A DNA stretch of 64,000 nucleotides, from the NCBI GenBank assembly GCA_002600635.1, contig CP021371.1, positions 1,615,001 to 1,679,000 on the forward strand. The letters are read 5' to 3'. Origin of the DNA: Rhizobium sp. ACO-34A. GTDB taxonomy: Bacteria; Pseudomonadota; Alphaproteobacteria; Rhizobiales; Rhizobiaceae. Below are positions 36,163 through 46,604 of the stretch, piece by piece. Each line of letters starts with the position of its first letter. Positions within the stretch are counted from its first letter, which is position 1. Made by a program: the position numbers and the translations under genes. The notes beneath the pieces were generated by a model. That model worked only from the letters and a program-made list of their open reading frames with translations, was not told where the DNA came from and searched no databases.

Positions 36163-37338
36163 ATGCCTCTTGCCCTCTATGCGCTGACAGCCGGAGCCTT
36201 CGGCATCGGTGTCACCGAATTCGTCATCATGGGATTGCTGATCGACGTGAGCCGCGATCTCGGCATTTCCATCGCAACCGCCGGTCTGCTGATTTCAGGC
36301 TATGCGCTCGGGGTCGTCGTCGGCGCGCCGGTGCTGACGGCCTTTTCCGGCCGGATGAAGCCCCGCACCACGCTGCTCATGCTCATGGTGATCTTCACCA
36401 TCGGTAACATTGCCTGTGCGCTCGCCCCCAGCTTCGAGGCGCTGATGGTCGCCCGTCTGGTGACGGCGCTTGCTCACGGCACCTTCTTCGGCGTCGGCTC
36501 CGTCGTCGCCACCGGACTGGTTCCGGAGGATCGCCGGGCCTCGGCCATTGCCGTCATGTTCACCGGGCTCACGGTCGCCAATATCGCCGGCGTTCCGTTC
36601 GGAACCTGGCTTGGACAGGAATATGGCTGGCGCATGACCTTCTGGGCCGTTGCCGTCGTTGGCGTGGTTGCGGTCGTGGTGCTTGCGATCTTCCTGCCCA
36701 GGGAACAAGCCTCCGCCAACAAGCCGGAAGAAGCGGGCTCGTTCTCGGCACTTTTCAGCGAGCCGGTCGTGACAAGTCTTGCCATGACTGTGCTGGGTTT
36801 TGCCGGTGTCTTCGCCGTCTTTACCTTCATCGCTCCGGTCCTGACCCAGATCAGCGGCTTCAGCGAAGCAGCCGTCTCGCCGATCCTTCTGCTCTTCGGC
36901 GGCGGACTGATCGTCGGCAACCTGCTCGGCGGTCGTCTGGCGGACCGTAATCTCGACCGTGCGCTTCTGCTCTCGCTTGGTGCCCTCGGCGTCGTGCTGA
37001 TCGCCATGCAGTTCCTGATGGGCATCCAGCCGGTCGCGGCTGCCATGGTCGGCCTGCTCGGTGCGGCGGGCTTTGCAACGGTCGCCCCGCTGCAGCTTCG
37101 CATCCTGCAGAAGGCCGAAGGCATGGGGCAGGCGCTTGCCTCCAGCCTCAACATTGCCGCCTTCAATCTCGGCAACGCCATCGGCGCCTGGGTTGGCGGG
37201 CTCTCGATCGACAACGGTCCGGGCCTTGCCCATCTGCCGCTGGTCGCCGCCGTCTTCCCCATAGCCGGCCTGTTGCTGGCCGTCATTGCCATGCGCCGCG
37301 ATGCAAGGCGGCCGGCTGCGGAACCGGCGCGCGCCTGA
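36163..37338 (+). CDS. MFS transporter, DHA1 family (AraJ/YdhP-like)
   Basis: 391 residues with about 12 helices. G-I-G-V-T-E-F-V-I-M-G-L-L in the first helix is typical of DHA1 sugar or drug efflux proteins such as AraJ and YdhP. A loop motif G-R-M-K-P-R-T-T is present after helix 2. The ATG at 36163 follows AAAGGAT. It is followed 58 bases later by an aldo/keto reductase, and both are probably controlled by the divergent LysR regulator. The substrate is unknown. Confidence 0.9.
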   Translation: MPLALYALTAGAFGIGVTEFVIMGLLIDVSRDLGISIATAGLLISGYALGVVVGAPVLTAFSGRMKPRTTLLMLMVIFTIGNIACALAPSFEALMVARLVTALAHGTFFGVGSVVATGLVPEDRRASAIAVMFTGLTVANIAGVPFGTWLGQEYGWRMTFWAVAVVGVVAVVVLAIFLPREQASANKPEEAGSFSALFSEPVVTSLAMTVLGFAGVFAVFTFIAPVLTQISGFSEAAVSPILLLFGGGLIVGNLLGGRLADRNLDRALLLSLGALGVVLIAMQFLMGIQPVAAAMVGLLGAAGFATVAPLQLRILQKAEGMGQALASSLNIAAFNLGNAIGAWVGGLSIDNGPGLAHLPLVAAVFPIAGLLLAVIAMRRDARRPAAEPARA

Positions 37339-37396
37339 AACGGCGCCCGCCCTCTCTCTTCTCGTTTCCATCGATCCACAACGAAAGGATAGTCAT

Positions 37397-38431
37397 ATGG
37401 AATATCGTCGTCTGGGAGCCTCCGGTCTCCGCGTACCGGTCCTGAGCTTCGGCTGCGGCACCTTCGGCGGCTCCGGCCCGCTGTTCGGCGCCTGGGGCAA
37501 TTCCGATGCCGCCGAGGCCCGCCGTCTGGTGGATATCTGCCTCGAGGCCGGCGTGAACCTCTTCGATACCGCGGATGTCTATTCCGCCGGTGCATCGGAA
37601 GAAGTGCTCGCTCAGGCAATCAAGGGCCGGCGCGGCGACGTGCTGATCTCCACCAAGACTGGCCTGCCGATGGGTGACGGCCCTGCCGAATGGGGCACGT
37701 CTTCCGCCCGCCTGACGACCAGCGTCGACGGAGCTCTCCGCCGGCTCGGCACTGATTACATCGACCTGTTGCAGCTTCACGCCTTCGATGCCTCCACGCC
37801 CGTCGAGGAAGTGCTGTCGACGCTCGACCGTCTCGTGAATGCCGGCAAGGTCCGCTACGTCGGCGTCTCCAATTTCGCCGGTTGGCAGATCATGAAGTCG
37901 CTCGCGGCCGCTGATCGCCACGGCTGGCCGCGTTACGTGGCGAACCAGGTCTATTATTCGCTGGTCGGCCGCGATTACGAATGGGACCTGATGCCTCTCG
38001 GTCTCGATCAGGGCGTGGGCGCCATGGTCTGGAGCCCGCTCGGCTGGGGCCGCCTCACCGGCAAGATCCGCCGCGGCGCACCCCTCCCGGAAAAGAGCCG
38101 TCTGCACGAAACCGCGGCTTTCGGTCCGCCGGTGGATGACGAGCGGCTCTATCGAGTTGTCGACGCTCTCGAGGCAATCGCCGGGGAAACCGGCAAGACG
38201 GTGCCGCAGATCGCGCTCAACTGGCTCCTGTCGCGCCCGACCGTTTCATCGGTCATCATCGGCGCGCGAAACGAGGAGCAATTGCGCCAGAACCTCGGCG
38301 CGGTCGGCTGGAGCCTGACGGCCGAGCAGATCGCTGCCCTCGATGCGGCAAGCGTCACCGACGCCTCCTATCCGCATTTCCCCTACTACCGGCAGGAGGG
38401 CTTTGCCCGTCTCAACCCGCCGGCCGTCTGA
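37397..38431 (+). CDS. Aldo/keto reductase
   Basis: A 344-residue TIM-barrel NADPH-dependent oxidoreductase. Catalytic residues are Asp in L-F-D-T-A-D-V-Y-S (with Tyr), Lys in S-T-K-T-G-L, and His in L-L-Q-L-H-A-F-D. The N-terminus, M-E-Y-R-R-L-G-A-S-G-L-R-V, and the S-S-V-I-I-G-A-R motif near the C-terminus are standard. AAAGGAT precedes the ATG. It is the second gene of the LysR-linked unit and converges on cimA. Confidence 0.94.
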   Translation: MEYRRLGASGLRVPVLSFGCGTFGGSGPLFGAWGNSDAAEARRLVDICLEAGVNLFDTADVYSAGASEEVLAQAIKGRRGDVLISTKTGLPMGDGPAEWGTSSARLTTSVDGALRRLGTDYIDLLQLHAFDASTPVEEVLSTLDRLVNAGKVRYVGVSNFAGWQIMKSLAAADRHGWPRYVANQVYYSLVGRDYEWDLMPLGLDQGVGAMVWSPLGWGRLTGKIRRGAPLPEKSRLHETAAFGPPVDDERLYRVVDALEAIAGETGKTVPQIALNWLLSRPTVSSVIIGARNEEQLRQNLGAVGWSLTAEQIAALDAASVTDASYPHFPYYRQEGFARLNPPAV

Positions 38432-38445
38432 CGCGCCTGTTACGG

Positions 38446-38469
38446 TCGCCGCCGATCACTCGGCGGCGA
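38446..38469. terminator. GC-rich hairpin between convergent genes
   Basis: A perfect 10-bp stem, TCGCCGCCGA (38446-38455) with TCGGCGGCGA (38460-38469), and loop TCAC. It lies 14 bases past the aldo/keto reductase stop and overlaps the last codons of cimA. It has no clear U-run, so termination is plausible but unproven. Confidence 0.4.
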
Positions 38470-40072
38470 TCTTGCCTGCAAGCTGCCGGTTCTTCATCAG
38501 CTTGTAGACGACAGAATCCATCAGCGCCTGAAACGAGGCGTCGATGATGTTTTCCGAAACGCCGACCGTCCACCAGCGCACGCCGGTGTGGTCGGTGGAT
38601 TCGATCAGGACGCGGGTGATGGCCTCCGTGCCGCCGTTGAGGATACGCACCTTGAAGTCGACCAGTTCGAGATCGTCGATCTCGGTCTGATACTTGCCGA
38701 GGTCCTTGCGGAGCGCGAGGTCGAGCGCGTTGACCGGGCCGTCGCCTTCCGCCACCGACATCACCCTGTTGCCGTCGATGGCGAGCTTTACCACCGCTTC
38801 GGAAATGGTCTTCAGATGACCGTTGGCGTCGAAGCGCCGCTCGACCATGACGCGGAATCCTTCGACCGAAAAGAAGCTCGGCACGGTGCCGAGCGTGCGG
38901 CGGGCGAGAAGCTCGAAGCTCGCATCCGCGCCCTCATAGGCATAGCCGGAAGCTTCCCGTTCCTTGACGATGGAGATGAGCTGGTCGAGCTTCGGATCGT
39001 CCTTTTCCACGGCGATGCCGCGGCGCTTCAGCTCGTTGATGAAATTGGCCTTGCCTCCCTGATCCGACACCATGACCTTGCGAAAGTTGCCGACGCTCTG
39101 CGGCTCGACATGCTCGTAGGTCTTCGGATCCTTGAGCAGGGCGGAGGCATGGATGCCGGCCTTGGTGGCGAAGGCGGAAGCGCCGACATAGGGCGCCTGG
39201 TGATCCGGCGAACGGTTGAGCAGCTCGTCGAAGGAATGCGAAAGCCGCGTCAGCTCGACCAGCTTTTCGGTATCGATCGCGGTGGTGAACCGCGATGCGT
39301 AACCGTCCTTCAGACAGAGCGTCGGGATGATCGTCACCAGATTGGCGTTGCCGCAGCGTTCGCCGATGCCGTTCAGCGTTCCCTGAATCTGCCGCACACC
39401 GGCTTCTACGGCGGCAAGCGAATTGGCCACCGCCTGTCCGGTGTCGTTATGGGCATGGATGCCGAGCGAGGAGCCGGGCACGCCGGCCGCAATGACGGCG
39501 GCGATGATCTCGCGGATCTCGGGCGGCTGCGTGCCGCCATTGGTGTCGCACAGCACCACCCAGCGTGCGCCGGCATCATAGGCGGTGCGGGCGCAGGCGA
39601 GCGCATACTGCGGATTGGCCTTGTAGCCGTCGAAGAAATGCTCGCAATCGACCATCGCCGTCTTGCCGGCCCCGATGGCCGCCTCGACGCTCTCGCGGAT
39701 CGCATCGAGATTTTCCTCATTGGTGCAGCCGAGCGCCACCTTGACGTGGTAGTCCCAGCTCTTGGCGACGAAACAGATGGCGTCGGCCTTCGCCTGCAGA
39801 AGCTGCGATACGCCCGGATCGTTGGAGACCGAGACGCCGGCGCGCTTGGTCATGCCGAAGGCGACGAAGCCGGCGCGCTCGGTGCGCTTCTTCGTGAAAA
39901 AAGCTGTGTCGGTCGGGTTGGCGCCGGGATAGCCGCCCTCGACATAATCGAGCCCGAACGCGTCCAGCATGGCCGCAATCGCAATCTTGTCCTCGACCGA
40001 AAAGTCGATGCCCGGCGTCTGCTGGCCATCGCGCAATGTCGTGTCGAAGAGATAGATTTTCTCGCGTGTCAT
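38456..40072 (-). CDS. cimA: Citramalate synthase
   Basis: 538 residues of the alpha-isopropylmalate/homocitrate synthase family. The HMGL-like barrel has D-T-T-L-R-D-G-Q-Q-T-P-G near the N-terminus, H-A-H-N-D-T-G-Q-A-V-A-N and G-E-R-C-G-N-A-N-L. The C-terminal LeuA-type allosteric domain includes N-A-L-D-L-A-L-R-K-D-L. The overall length and the Y-V-E-G-G-Y-P-G-A-N segment fit the CimA type, which joins pyruvate and acetyl-CoA to citramalate for isoleucine synthesis. The reaction is assigned by similarity. It is monocistronic, with a palindromic repeat upstream. Confidence 0.9.
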   Translation of the reverse strand: MTREKIYLFDTTLRDGQQTPGIDFSVEDKIAIAAMLDAFGLDYVEGGYPGANPTDTAFFTKKRTERAGFVAFGMTKRAGVSVSNDPGVSQLLQAKADAICFVAKSWDYHVKVALGCTNEENLDAIRESVEAAIGAGKTAMVDCEHFFDGYKANPQYALACARTAYDAGARWVVLCDTNGGTQPPEIREIIAAVIAAGVPGSSLGIHAHNDTGQAVANSLAAVEAGVRQIQGTLNGIGERCGNANLVTIIPTLCLKDGYASRFTTAIDTEKLVELTRLSHSFDELLNRSPDHQAPYVGASAFATKAGIHASALLKDPKTYEHVEPQSVGNFRKVMVSDQGGKANFINELKRRGIAVEKDDPKLDQLISIVKEREASGYAYEGADASFELLARRTLGTVPSFFSVEGFRVMVERRFDANGHLKTISEAVVKLAIDGNRVMSVAEGDGPVNALDLALRKDLGKYQTEIDDLELVDFKVRILNGGTEAITRVLIESTDHTGVRWWTVGVSENIIDASFQALMDSVVYKLMKNRQLAGKIAAE

Positions 40073-40111
40073 GTGTTCGCCTCCCCAGGCAGTCGTCTAG
40101 TTCGTTTCGCG

Positions 40112-40220
40112 CCCCTCATCCGGCTGCCGCCACCTTCTCCCCGCAAGCAGGGAGAAGGGCCGTGCCGCCGACGTTTCCGTCCCCTCTCCCCGCTTGCGGG
40201 GAGAGGGTCAGGGTGAGGGG
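40112..40220. repeat. Rhizobial-type intergenic palindromic element
   Basis: About 109 bases between the cimA start and the pip stop. The ends CCCCTCATCC and GGGTGAGGGG are inverted repeats with one mismatch. Inside are two hairpins: CCTTCTCCC/GGGAGAAGG, and CCTCTCCCCGC/GCGGGGAGAGG with a TT turn. Elements of this make-up are scattered between genes in rhizobial genomes (RIME-like). It carries no ORF and may act as a pip transcript boundary. Confidence 0.7.
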
Positions 40221-40226
40221 CAAATC

Positions 40227-41189
<963 letters not shown>

Positions 41190-41645
41190 TCAATCCTCTT
41201 CCGGCGGCCAGACCGCCGTATCATGGTCAGGATGCTGGAAGGACACGACCGCGACTTCGTCAAGGGCCTGCAGCGCCGGCGGCTTGTCGAACAGGGTGTC
41301 GATCCAGGGCAGGCGCTTGTCGTGGTTGACCTGCACCTGCGGTTCCAGCAGTTCCGGATGGTCGAAGGCGCCGATGGCGAGTTCTATCCCCTCCGGATAC
41401 TGGTAGGTCAGTGGCGTCCCGCATTTCTGGCAGAAGCCGCGCTTCACCTTGGCCGACGAGCGGAAGAACGTCGGCTGGCCGCGCGTCCATGCGAAATGCG
41501 CGTGGTCGGCGCTCACGAAAGCGCCGAAGAAGCTGCCGAACTGCTTCTGGCACATGCGGCAATGGCAGATCGATGGCCGCCCCAGCTTTTCAGCCCGGAA
41601 CCGCACCGCGCCGCACTGGCATCCACCGGTAAATACGCCTTCCAT
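41190..41645 (-). CDS. GFA family protein (copy 1)
   Basis: 151 residues with the zinc-binding pattern of the glutathione-dependent formaldehyde-activating (GFA/CENP-V) family: C-Q-C-G (9-12), C-H-C-R-M-C and C-Q-K-C-G-T-P-L. Most members have no proven formaldehyde role. It lies between the 39-residue membrane peptide gene and pip in one direction. Copy 2 at 41771-42265 is clearly related, for example in C-H-C-R-M-C-Q-K, which suggests an old duplication. Confidence 0.9.
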   Translation of the reverse strand: MEGVFTGGCQCGAVRFRAEKLGRPSICHCRMCQKQFGSFFGAFVSADHAHFAWTRGQPTFFRSSAKVKRGFCQKCGTPLTYQYPEGIELAIGAFDHPELLEPQVQVNHDKRLPWIDTLFDKPPALQALDEVAVVSFQHPDHDTAVWPPEED

Positions 41646-41654
41646 GTTCTTCTC

Positions 41655-41774
41655 CTAGCGCAGGGCTACATAGGCGACGACGCCGATGGTGATGACGGCG
41701 ACAAGCACGCCCTTGCCGATGAGGCCGTAGAGCAGCCATTTCGGCATCTGGGTATTGGGGTTCTTGCCGGTCAT
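41655..41774 (-). CDS. 39-residue single-span membrane peptide
   Basis: A polar N-terminus (M-T-G-K-N-P-N-T-Q-M-P-K) is followed by a hydrophobic helix from W13 to about A37. Its ATG overlaps the stop of GFA copy 2 in an ATGA, so it would be translated by coupling. It ends nine bases before the GFA copy 1 start. The overlap and topology support a real gene; I recognise no family. Confidence 0.6.
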   Translation of the reverse strand: MTGKNPNTQMPKWLLYGLIGKGVLVAVITIGVVAYVALR

Positions 41775-42265
41775 CGCGTCTCCTCCCTCGGCCAGTCGCC
41801 ATCGGTGTCGTGGTCGGGGTGCTGGTAGGAAACGACATCCAGCACGAAGGGTGCAGCTTCCGCATCCTCTTCCGTGCGATGCCCCGGCAGTTCGTGCAGG
41901 TGATCGACGAAGCCGATCTTGCCTTCCGTCCCGAACTGCACCGTGGGCGGCAGAAGCGACGGGTCGTCGAAAGCGCCGGCCGCGATCGCGATACCGTCGG
42001 GAGCCTCGTAGGTCAGCGGCGTACCGCAATTCTCGCAGAAACCGCGCAACGCAAAATTGGAGGAGCGGAACCGCTTCGGCTCGCCGCGGGTCCATTCGAG
42101 CTTCGCCCCGCGCGTGGAGACGAGCGGCGCGTAATAGGCGCCGAAAGCCTTCTGGCACATGCGGCAATGACAGATCGAGGAATCGGTAAGCGCGCCGGTG
42201 ACGCGGAAGCGCACCGCACCGCACTGGCAGCCGCCGGTATAGGTCGGTTCAGGTGCGGCGCTCAT
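41771..42265 (-). CDS. GFA family protein (copy 2)
   Basis: 164 residues with the GFA zinc pattern C-Q-C-G, C-H-C-R-M-C and C-E-N-C-G-T-P-L. The C-terminal third is longer than in copy 1 and includes H-E-L-P-G-H-R-T-E-E-D. It begins four bases after the VOC gene stop and overlaps the small membrane peptide gene by four bases. The whole set from cysS to pip runs in one direction with gaps under ten bases. Confidence 0.9.
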   Translation of the reverse strand: MSAAPEPTYTGGCQCGAVRFRVTGALTDSSICHCRMCQKAFGAYYAPLVSTRGAKLEWTRGEPKRFRSSNFALRGFCENCGTPLTYEAPDGIAIAAGAFDDPSLLPPTVQFGTEGKIGFVDHLHELPGHRTEEDAEAAPFVLDVVSYQHPDHDTDGDWPREETR

Positions 42266-42269
42266 GGCT

Positions 42270-42665
42270 TTACTCCGGCTTCTGGCAGACGGCTTCGAGA
42301 TTGTGCCCTTCCGGGTCGATCACGAAGGCACCGTAATAGTTGGGGTGGTAACGCTCGCGGATGCCGGGCTTGCCGTTGTCCCGCCCTCCCGCGGCAATCG
42401 CTGCCGCGTAGAAGGCATCGACCTCGGCGCGGGTCTCGGCTTTCAGGGCCATGTGCAGGGGAGGCGTGGTCTTCTCGGTGCCGACCAGCCAGAGGAACGG
42501 CTTGTGGCCGCCGAAACCCGCCATGTCGGCATAGCCGGTCATTTCCTTCGTCACCTGCATGACGACGGAAATGCCGAGCGGCGCACAGGCATTTTCATAG
42601 AAGGCCCTCATCGCCGGAAGGTCCGCCACATGCAGCGACATGTGGTCCATCATGCGTTCGCTCAC
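42270..42665 (-). CDS. VOC (glyoxalase/dioxygenase) family protein
   Basis: 131 residues with the beta-alpha-beta-beta-beta fold of the vicinal-oxygen-chelate superfamily: H-M-S-L-H-V-A-D-L at the N-terminus and a later metal-ligand-like E in G-H-N-L-E-A-V near the end. The substrate is unknown. I chose the GTG at 42665, which overlaps the cysS stop (GTGA) and has GGGAGGT six bases upstream; an ATG at 42680 inside cysS would add five residues. Confidence 0.85.
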   Translation of the reverse strand: MSERMMDHMSLHVADLPAMRAFYENACAPLGISVVMQVTKEMTGYADMAGFGGHKPFLWLVGTEKTTPPLHMALKAETRAEVDAFYAAAIAAGGRDNGKPGIRERYHPNYYGAFVIDPEGHNLEAVCQKPE

Positions 42666-44083
42666 CGCTTGACCTCCCATGTGGTGACCCGCTCGCCGGT
42701 CTCCTTGTCCTTGCCGTCCTTGAGCTGGATGCCACGGGCAGCGAGGTCGTCACGGATCTTGTCGGCTTCCGCGAAGTTCTTCGCCTTCAGCATTTCGAGC
42801 CGCATCTGGACGAGCGCCTCGACGGCAGCGGAAAGATCGTCGCTAACCTCCGCCTTCTTAGGCACGACTCCGAGCAGGGCGGCGCTTGCCGCGAAAACGC
42901 CGAGCTTCGACGGGTCCGCATTGGCGGCCTGGGCAAGGGCATGCAGTGCCTGCACCGCCGAAACCGTGTTCAGGTCGTCGCTCAGTGCTTCGATGACGGT
43001 CGCATCAGGCTCGGCATCGCCGGCATCTGCAACAGGCCACTTGGCAAGCAGGCGCTCGGCTTCCTCCAGCCGTTTGACGGAAAAGTCGATCGGCTCGCGG
43101 TAATGGGTCATCAGCATGGCGAGCCTCAGTACTTCGCCCGGCCACTTGCGGCCACCGAATTTCTCGGTTGCCAGCAGTTCGTGGATGGTGACGAAATTGC
43201 CTTCCGACTTCGACATCTTGCGGCCCTCGACCTGCACGAAGCCATTATGCATCCAGACGTTCGCCATGACATGGGTGCCGTGAGCGCAACGCGACTGGGC
43301 AATTTCGTTTTCATGATGGGGGAAGATCAGGTCCAGCCCGCCGCCGTGAATGTCGAACACGTCGCCGAGATAACGGCCGGACATGGCCGAGCATTCGATG
43401 TGCCAGCCGGGACGGCCGTAGATCGCGACCTTGCCGCCGTCGATGGTAAAGTCGGCCGGCCAGCCGGGCTCTGTCGCGGCAGACGCCTTCCAGAGAACGA
43501 AGTCGGCCGGGTTTTTCTTGTGGACCTCGACGGCGACGCGCGCGCCCGCCTGCTGATCCTCGAGCCTGCGCTTGGAAAGCTGGCCGTAATCCGCCATCGA
43601 CGTGGTGGAAAACAGCACTTCCTGCCCCTCGGAGCCGGTCGCCACATAGGCGTGTCCCTTGTCGAGGAGCTTCTGGATGATGTCGATCATCTGCGCGATA
43701 TTGTCGGTCGCGCGCGGCTCGACATCCGGCGGCAGGCAGCCGAGGGCCGCCACATCGGCGTGGAACTGGTCCTCGGTCTTTTCCGTGACCGCGCGGATCG
43801 CCTCGTTCAGCGGCAGGTTCGGATAGTCGCGCAGCGCCCGCGCGTTGATCTTGTCGTCGACGTCGGTGATGTTGCGGACATAGGTGATGTGCTCGGGGCC
43901 ATAGACGTGGCGCAGCATCCGGTAAAGCACGTCGAAGACGATGACCGGGCGGGCATTGCCGATATGGGCGTAGTCATAAACAGTGGGGCCGCAGACATAC
44001 ATGCGCACGTTATCGGGGTCGATCGGTTCGAAATCGATCTTCTCGCGTGTCAGCGTGTTGTAAAGCTTGAGGCCTGCGGCCAT
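42662..44083 (-). CDS. cysS: Cysteine--tRNA ligase
   Basis: A 473-residue class I synthetase that charges tRNA-Cys. The HIGH motif appears as H-I-G-N (40-43) in [10 protein letters not shown], and KMSKS is exact at 289-293. The catalytic zinc ligands are Cys31, Cys231, His256 and Glu260. It leads a string of closely spaced genes (VOC, GFA, peptide, GFA, pip). The 213-base upstream gap should contain the promoter; no T-box-like structure is evident. Confidence 0.97.
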   Translation of the reverse strand: MAAGLKLYNTLTREKIDFEPIDPDNVRMYVCGPTVYDYAHIGNARPVIVFDVLYRMLRHVYGPEHITYVRNITDVDDKINARALRDYPNLPLNEAIRAVTEKTEDQFHADVAALGCLPPDVEPRATDNIAQMIDIIQKLLDKGHAYVATGSEGQEVLFSTTSMADYGQLSKRRLEDQQAGARVAVEVHKKNPADFVLWKASAATEPGWPADFTIDGGKVAIYGRPGWHIECSAMSGRYLGDVFDIHGGGLDLIFPHHENEIAQSRCAHGTHVMANVWMHNGFVQVEGRKMSKSEGNFVTIHELLATEKFGGRKWPGEVLRLAMLMTHYREPIDFSVKRLEEAERLLAKWPVADAGDAEPDATVIEALSDDLNTVSAVQALHALAQAANADPSKLGVFAASAALLGVVPKKAEVSDDLSAAVEALVQMRLEMLKAKNFAEADKIRDDLAARGIQLKDGKDKETGERVTTWEVKR

Positions 44084-44296
44084 GTCTGTCTCCCGGAATG
44101 CAATTGCCCGGCTGGACCGGGGCGTTTGTCATCTGGGACTTGATCAGGAGACGAAAACGGCCGGGCCAGCGCTTGCGCTAGCGAATAATAGTCCCGCAAA
44201 TAATGCAGATGGTCGTTTTCATGCGCGGTGTTATGGCGCGGGTCGGGCGCAAGGTCAAGTGGTCGTGATCGGCGCTTCCGGCACTCCTGACACCCG

Positions 44297-44701
44297 TCAA
44301 GGATAGACGTAGGTGTAGAGCGCGCACATGTCTTCGTCGCTCTCGGGAGCGTCCTGCGTTTCGAACACGGCGATCATCGTGACGTCGTCATCGAGCCACG
44401 AAGCGAGATAGGTGACGGGGCTTGCGCCGCACAGCCGGTTGCCGTTGAGGAGCTTGGGATTTGTGGTTCCCTTGACGCTGTAGACCGAGGCCGGAACCTC
44501 CTTGCCGCCGACGATGAAATTGTCGGCGATCAGGTCCTCGAACACCAGCTTCTTGCCGTTTTCGAAGACGATTTCAAAGTCGTCGAAACTGATGTCACCG
44601 GTGATTGCCGTTGCCGTGGTGCTGAGCGCCACGAGGTCGTCGGAGAGGGCGGGGGTGGCGACGAGGCAAAGGCTAAGCGCTGCGTATTTCAGGACCGACA
44701 T
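44297..44701 (-). CDS. Secreted hypothetical protein
   Basis: 134 residues. A signal peptide (L-K-Y-A-A-L-S-L-C-L-V-A-T-P-A-L-S, cut near residue 20) is followed by an acidic mature part with I-S-F-D-D-F-E-I-V-F-E-N-G-K-K-L and two Cys (in N-R-L-C-G and E-D-M-C-A-L) that could pair. I do not recognise the family. It is probably periplasmic. It is divergent from the GH25 gene and transcribed toward cysS, with no obvious partner. Confidence 0.7.
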   Translation of the reverse strand: MSVLKYAALSLCLVATPALSDDLVALSTTATAITGDISFDDFEIVFENGKKLVFEDLIADNFIVGGKEVPASVYSVKGTTNPKLLNGNRLCGASPVTYLASWLDDDVTMIAVFETQDAPESDEDMCALYTYVYP

Positions 44702-44910
44702 CGAGGCTCTGCTTTCCTATTTCCAGAATGGGCGAGAACCTATCGCAACCATTGGTAAAGGGAAGGGAACAGGCGTTGCTTTTGCCGTCGATACCAAGAA
44801 TGGTCGAGCGCGGTGCCGGGGCCGGTAGGGAGGGTATTCGAATGCGTCACACTCCCGGCGCAAAGTTTCCCTAGCCCGGATCGTAATCAGGCAAGGGAGA
44901 GGAGTTGCGG

Positions 44911-45663
44911 ATGAAGAGGGCGACAGGCGTCTGGTTGGTCGGATCGGTCCTGCTTGCGGCTGCAATCGCCGGATCTATCTTCTATGATCGCGCCATGGTT
45001 CGTTTCACTCCTCCCTCTCTCGAAGATTTCCCCATCCAGGGCATCGATGTCAGCCATCATCAGGGCGAGATCGACTGGCAGAAGGTCGCGGCCCTTTCCA
45101 ATGTCCGCTTTGTCATCATGAAGGCGACCGAGGGCGGCGATTTCAGGGATCGCCGGTTTGCGGAAAACTGGAAGCAGGCAAAGGAAGCCGGCCTTGTCCG
45201 GGGCGCTTATCATTTCTTCACCTTCTGCCGTCCGGGCCGGGATCAGGCCCGGAACGTCATCGCCACGGTTCCGAGGGAGGAGGGGACGCTACCGATCGCG
45301 GTCGACATGGAATTCACCGGCAATTGCCCCAAGGTGCCGACGCTCGAAGAACTGTCGAATGAGGTCAATGCCTTCATGGCCGAGCTATCGGGCGTCTTTC
45401 CGCAAAAGCCGATCTTCTATGTGACGCAGGAATTCTACGACCGGTATCTCAAGGGCAACGAGGCACTCTTCCCGGAGCATCATCTCTGGCTCCGGAGCAT
45501 TGCCCGGGAGCCTGAGCAGGAGGGGTGCGAGGAATGGTCGATCTGGCAGTTTGCCGATAACGGCAATCTTGACGGTATCGAGGGGCCGGTGGACCTGAAT
45601 GCTCTATGCCGTTCTGAGAACGGGCTATCCCATCTCTTCACGCCTGTTGTCGCGAAGAGTTGA
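44911..45663 (+). CDS. Glycoside hydrolase family 25 lysozyme-like protein
   Basis: 250 residues with an N-terminal membrane anchor or signal (about 7-24). The GH25 domain has G-I-D-V-S-H-H-Q-G (44-52, Asp46) and the catalytic D-M-E pair Asp132 and Glu134, plus W-S-I-W-Q-F near the end. The enzyme class cleaves muramic-acid links in peptidoglycan; a periplasmic wall-remodelling role is likely. GGAGAGGAG lies six bases before the ATG at 44911, which I prefer over the TTG at 44905. Confidence 0.9.
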   Translation: MKRATGVWLVGSVLLAAAIAGSIFYDRAMVRFTPPSLEDFPIQGIDVSHHQGEIDWQKVAALSNVRFVIMKATEGGDFRDRRFAENWKQAKEAGLVRGAYHFFTFCRPGRDQARNVIATVPREEGTLPIAVDMEFTGNCPKVPTLEELSNEVNAFMAELSGVFPQKPIFYVTQEFYDRYLKGNEALFPEHHLWLRSIAREPEQEGCEEWSIWQFADNGNLDGIEGPVDLNALCRSENGLSHLFTPVVAKS

Positions 45664-45665
45664 GA

Positions 45666-46553
45666 TCAGTTCGCCACCTGCGCCTTGGGTTTCAGCGGCA
45701 GCAGGCCGAGCACTAGCGAGCAGCCGGCGATGATGACCGCCGCCCCGACAAGCTGCATTGCCGTCAGTTGTTCGCCGAGCACCAGTGCCCCGATCAGGAC
45801 GGCAACGACAGTTACCGCAAACTCGACGCTGATCGTGCGGGTGGCGCCGATGCGGCCGACGAGACCGAAATAGACGACATAGGTCAGCGAGCTCATCACT
45901 GCGGCGAGCACGACGAGATAGAGGTAATCGATTGCGACAGGCGAAGTGGGCACCGGCACGAAATAGAGCAGCGGCAATGTCAGCAGCCCGCCCCAGAGGA
46001 AGGAACCGATGGTGACTTCCCATGCGCCGGTATTGCGCAGGTAACGGCTGGCATAATTGCTGCCGAACGCCGCCGAGAAGGTGGAAAACAGCATGCCGAG
46101 GCAGCCGAGCAGGAAGGAGGCATCGATCGGAACCGCAGGGAAGCCCACGAGCATGACGATGCCGACCGTGCCGAGCAGCAGGCCGACGACGCGCGGCGGC
46201 GTGATGCGCTCGATGCCCCATAGCTGCCCGATAATCATCGAGAACAGGGGAATGGCGGCAACGAAGATGGCGGCCATTGCGGTGCCGATCAGCGGCGTGG
46301 AATAGGAAAGGCCGATGAGCTGCCCCGCAACCGTGGTCGCGCCGACGATCAGAAGCGGCAGCCAGCCGGCGCTGAAATCCAGCTTGCGGCGGGTGAGTTT
46401 CGCCGCAGCCAGCAGAATGAGGCCTGCAAGGAAGCAGCGGAAGGTGACGGCGCCTATCCAGCCGAAGGCATGGACGACTTTCAGCAGCAACAGGAACGAC
46501 GCGCCCCAGGCAAGCGCGAGAAAGCTATAGGCTGCGATGTCTCTGGGACGCAT
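45666..46553 (-). CDS. EamA/DMT family transporter
   Basis: 295 residues with ten predicted helices in two EamA repeats. The N-terminal helix is A-Y-S-F-L-A-L-A-W-G-A-S-F-L, and the second repeat ends with A-A-V-I-I-A-G. Such proteins export amino acids or other metabolites; the substrate cannot be told. It converges on the GH25 gene with two bases between stops, and follows the SDR gene by 51 bases. Confidence 0.9.
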   Translation of the reverse strand: MRPRDIAAYSFLALAWGASFLLLLKVVHAFGWIGAVTFRCFLAGLILLAAAKLTRRKLDFSAGWLPLLIVGATTVAGQLIGLSYSTPLIGTAMAAIFVAAIPLFSMIIGQLWGIERITPPRVVGLLLGTVGIVMLVGFPAVPIDASFLLGCLGMLFSTFSAAFGSNYASRYLRNTGAWEVTIGSFLWGGLLTLPLLYFVPVPTSPVAIDYLYLVVLAAVMSSLTYVVYFGLVGRIGATRTISVEFAVTVVAVLIGALVLGEQLTAMQLVGAAVIIAGCSLVLGLLPLKPKAQVAN

Positions 46554-46604
46554 GGGTCAAACTCTGCAAAACGGTAAGGCAGCTGCCGAGGCGGGCGTTG
46601 AAGC

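Noticed and set aside
38588..40216. 542-codon plus-strand frame opposite cimA
   Set aside because: cimA motifs are complete on the minus strand, and the opposite frame has no recognisable domain.
44084..44296. Riboswitch or T-box upstream of cysS
   Set aside because: T-boxes are not expected in alphaproteobacteria and no T-box-like stem or antiterminator pair is visible.
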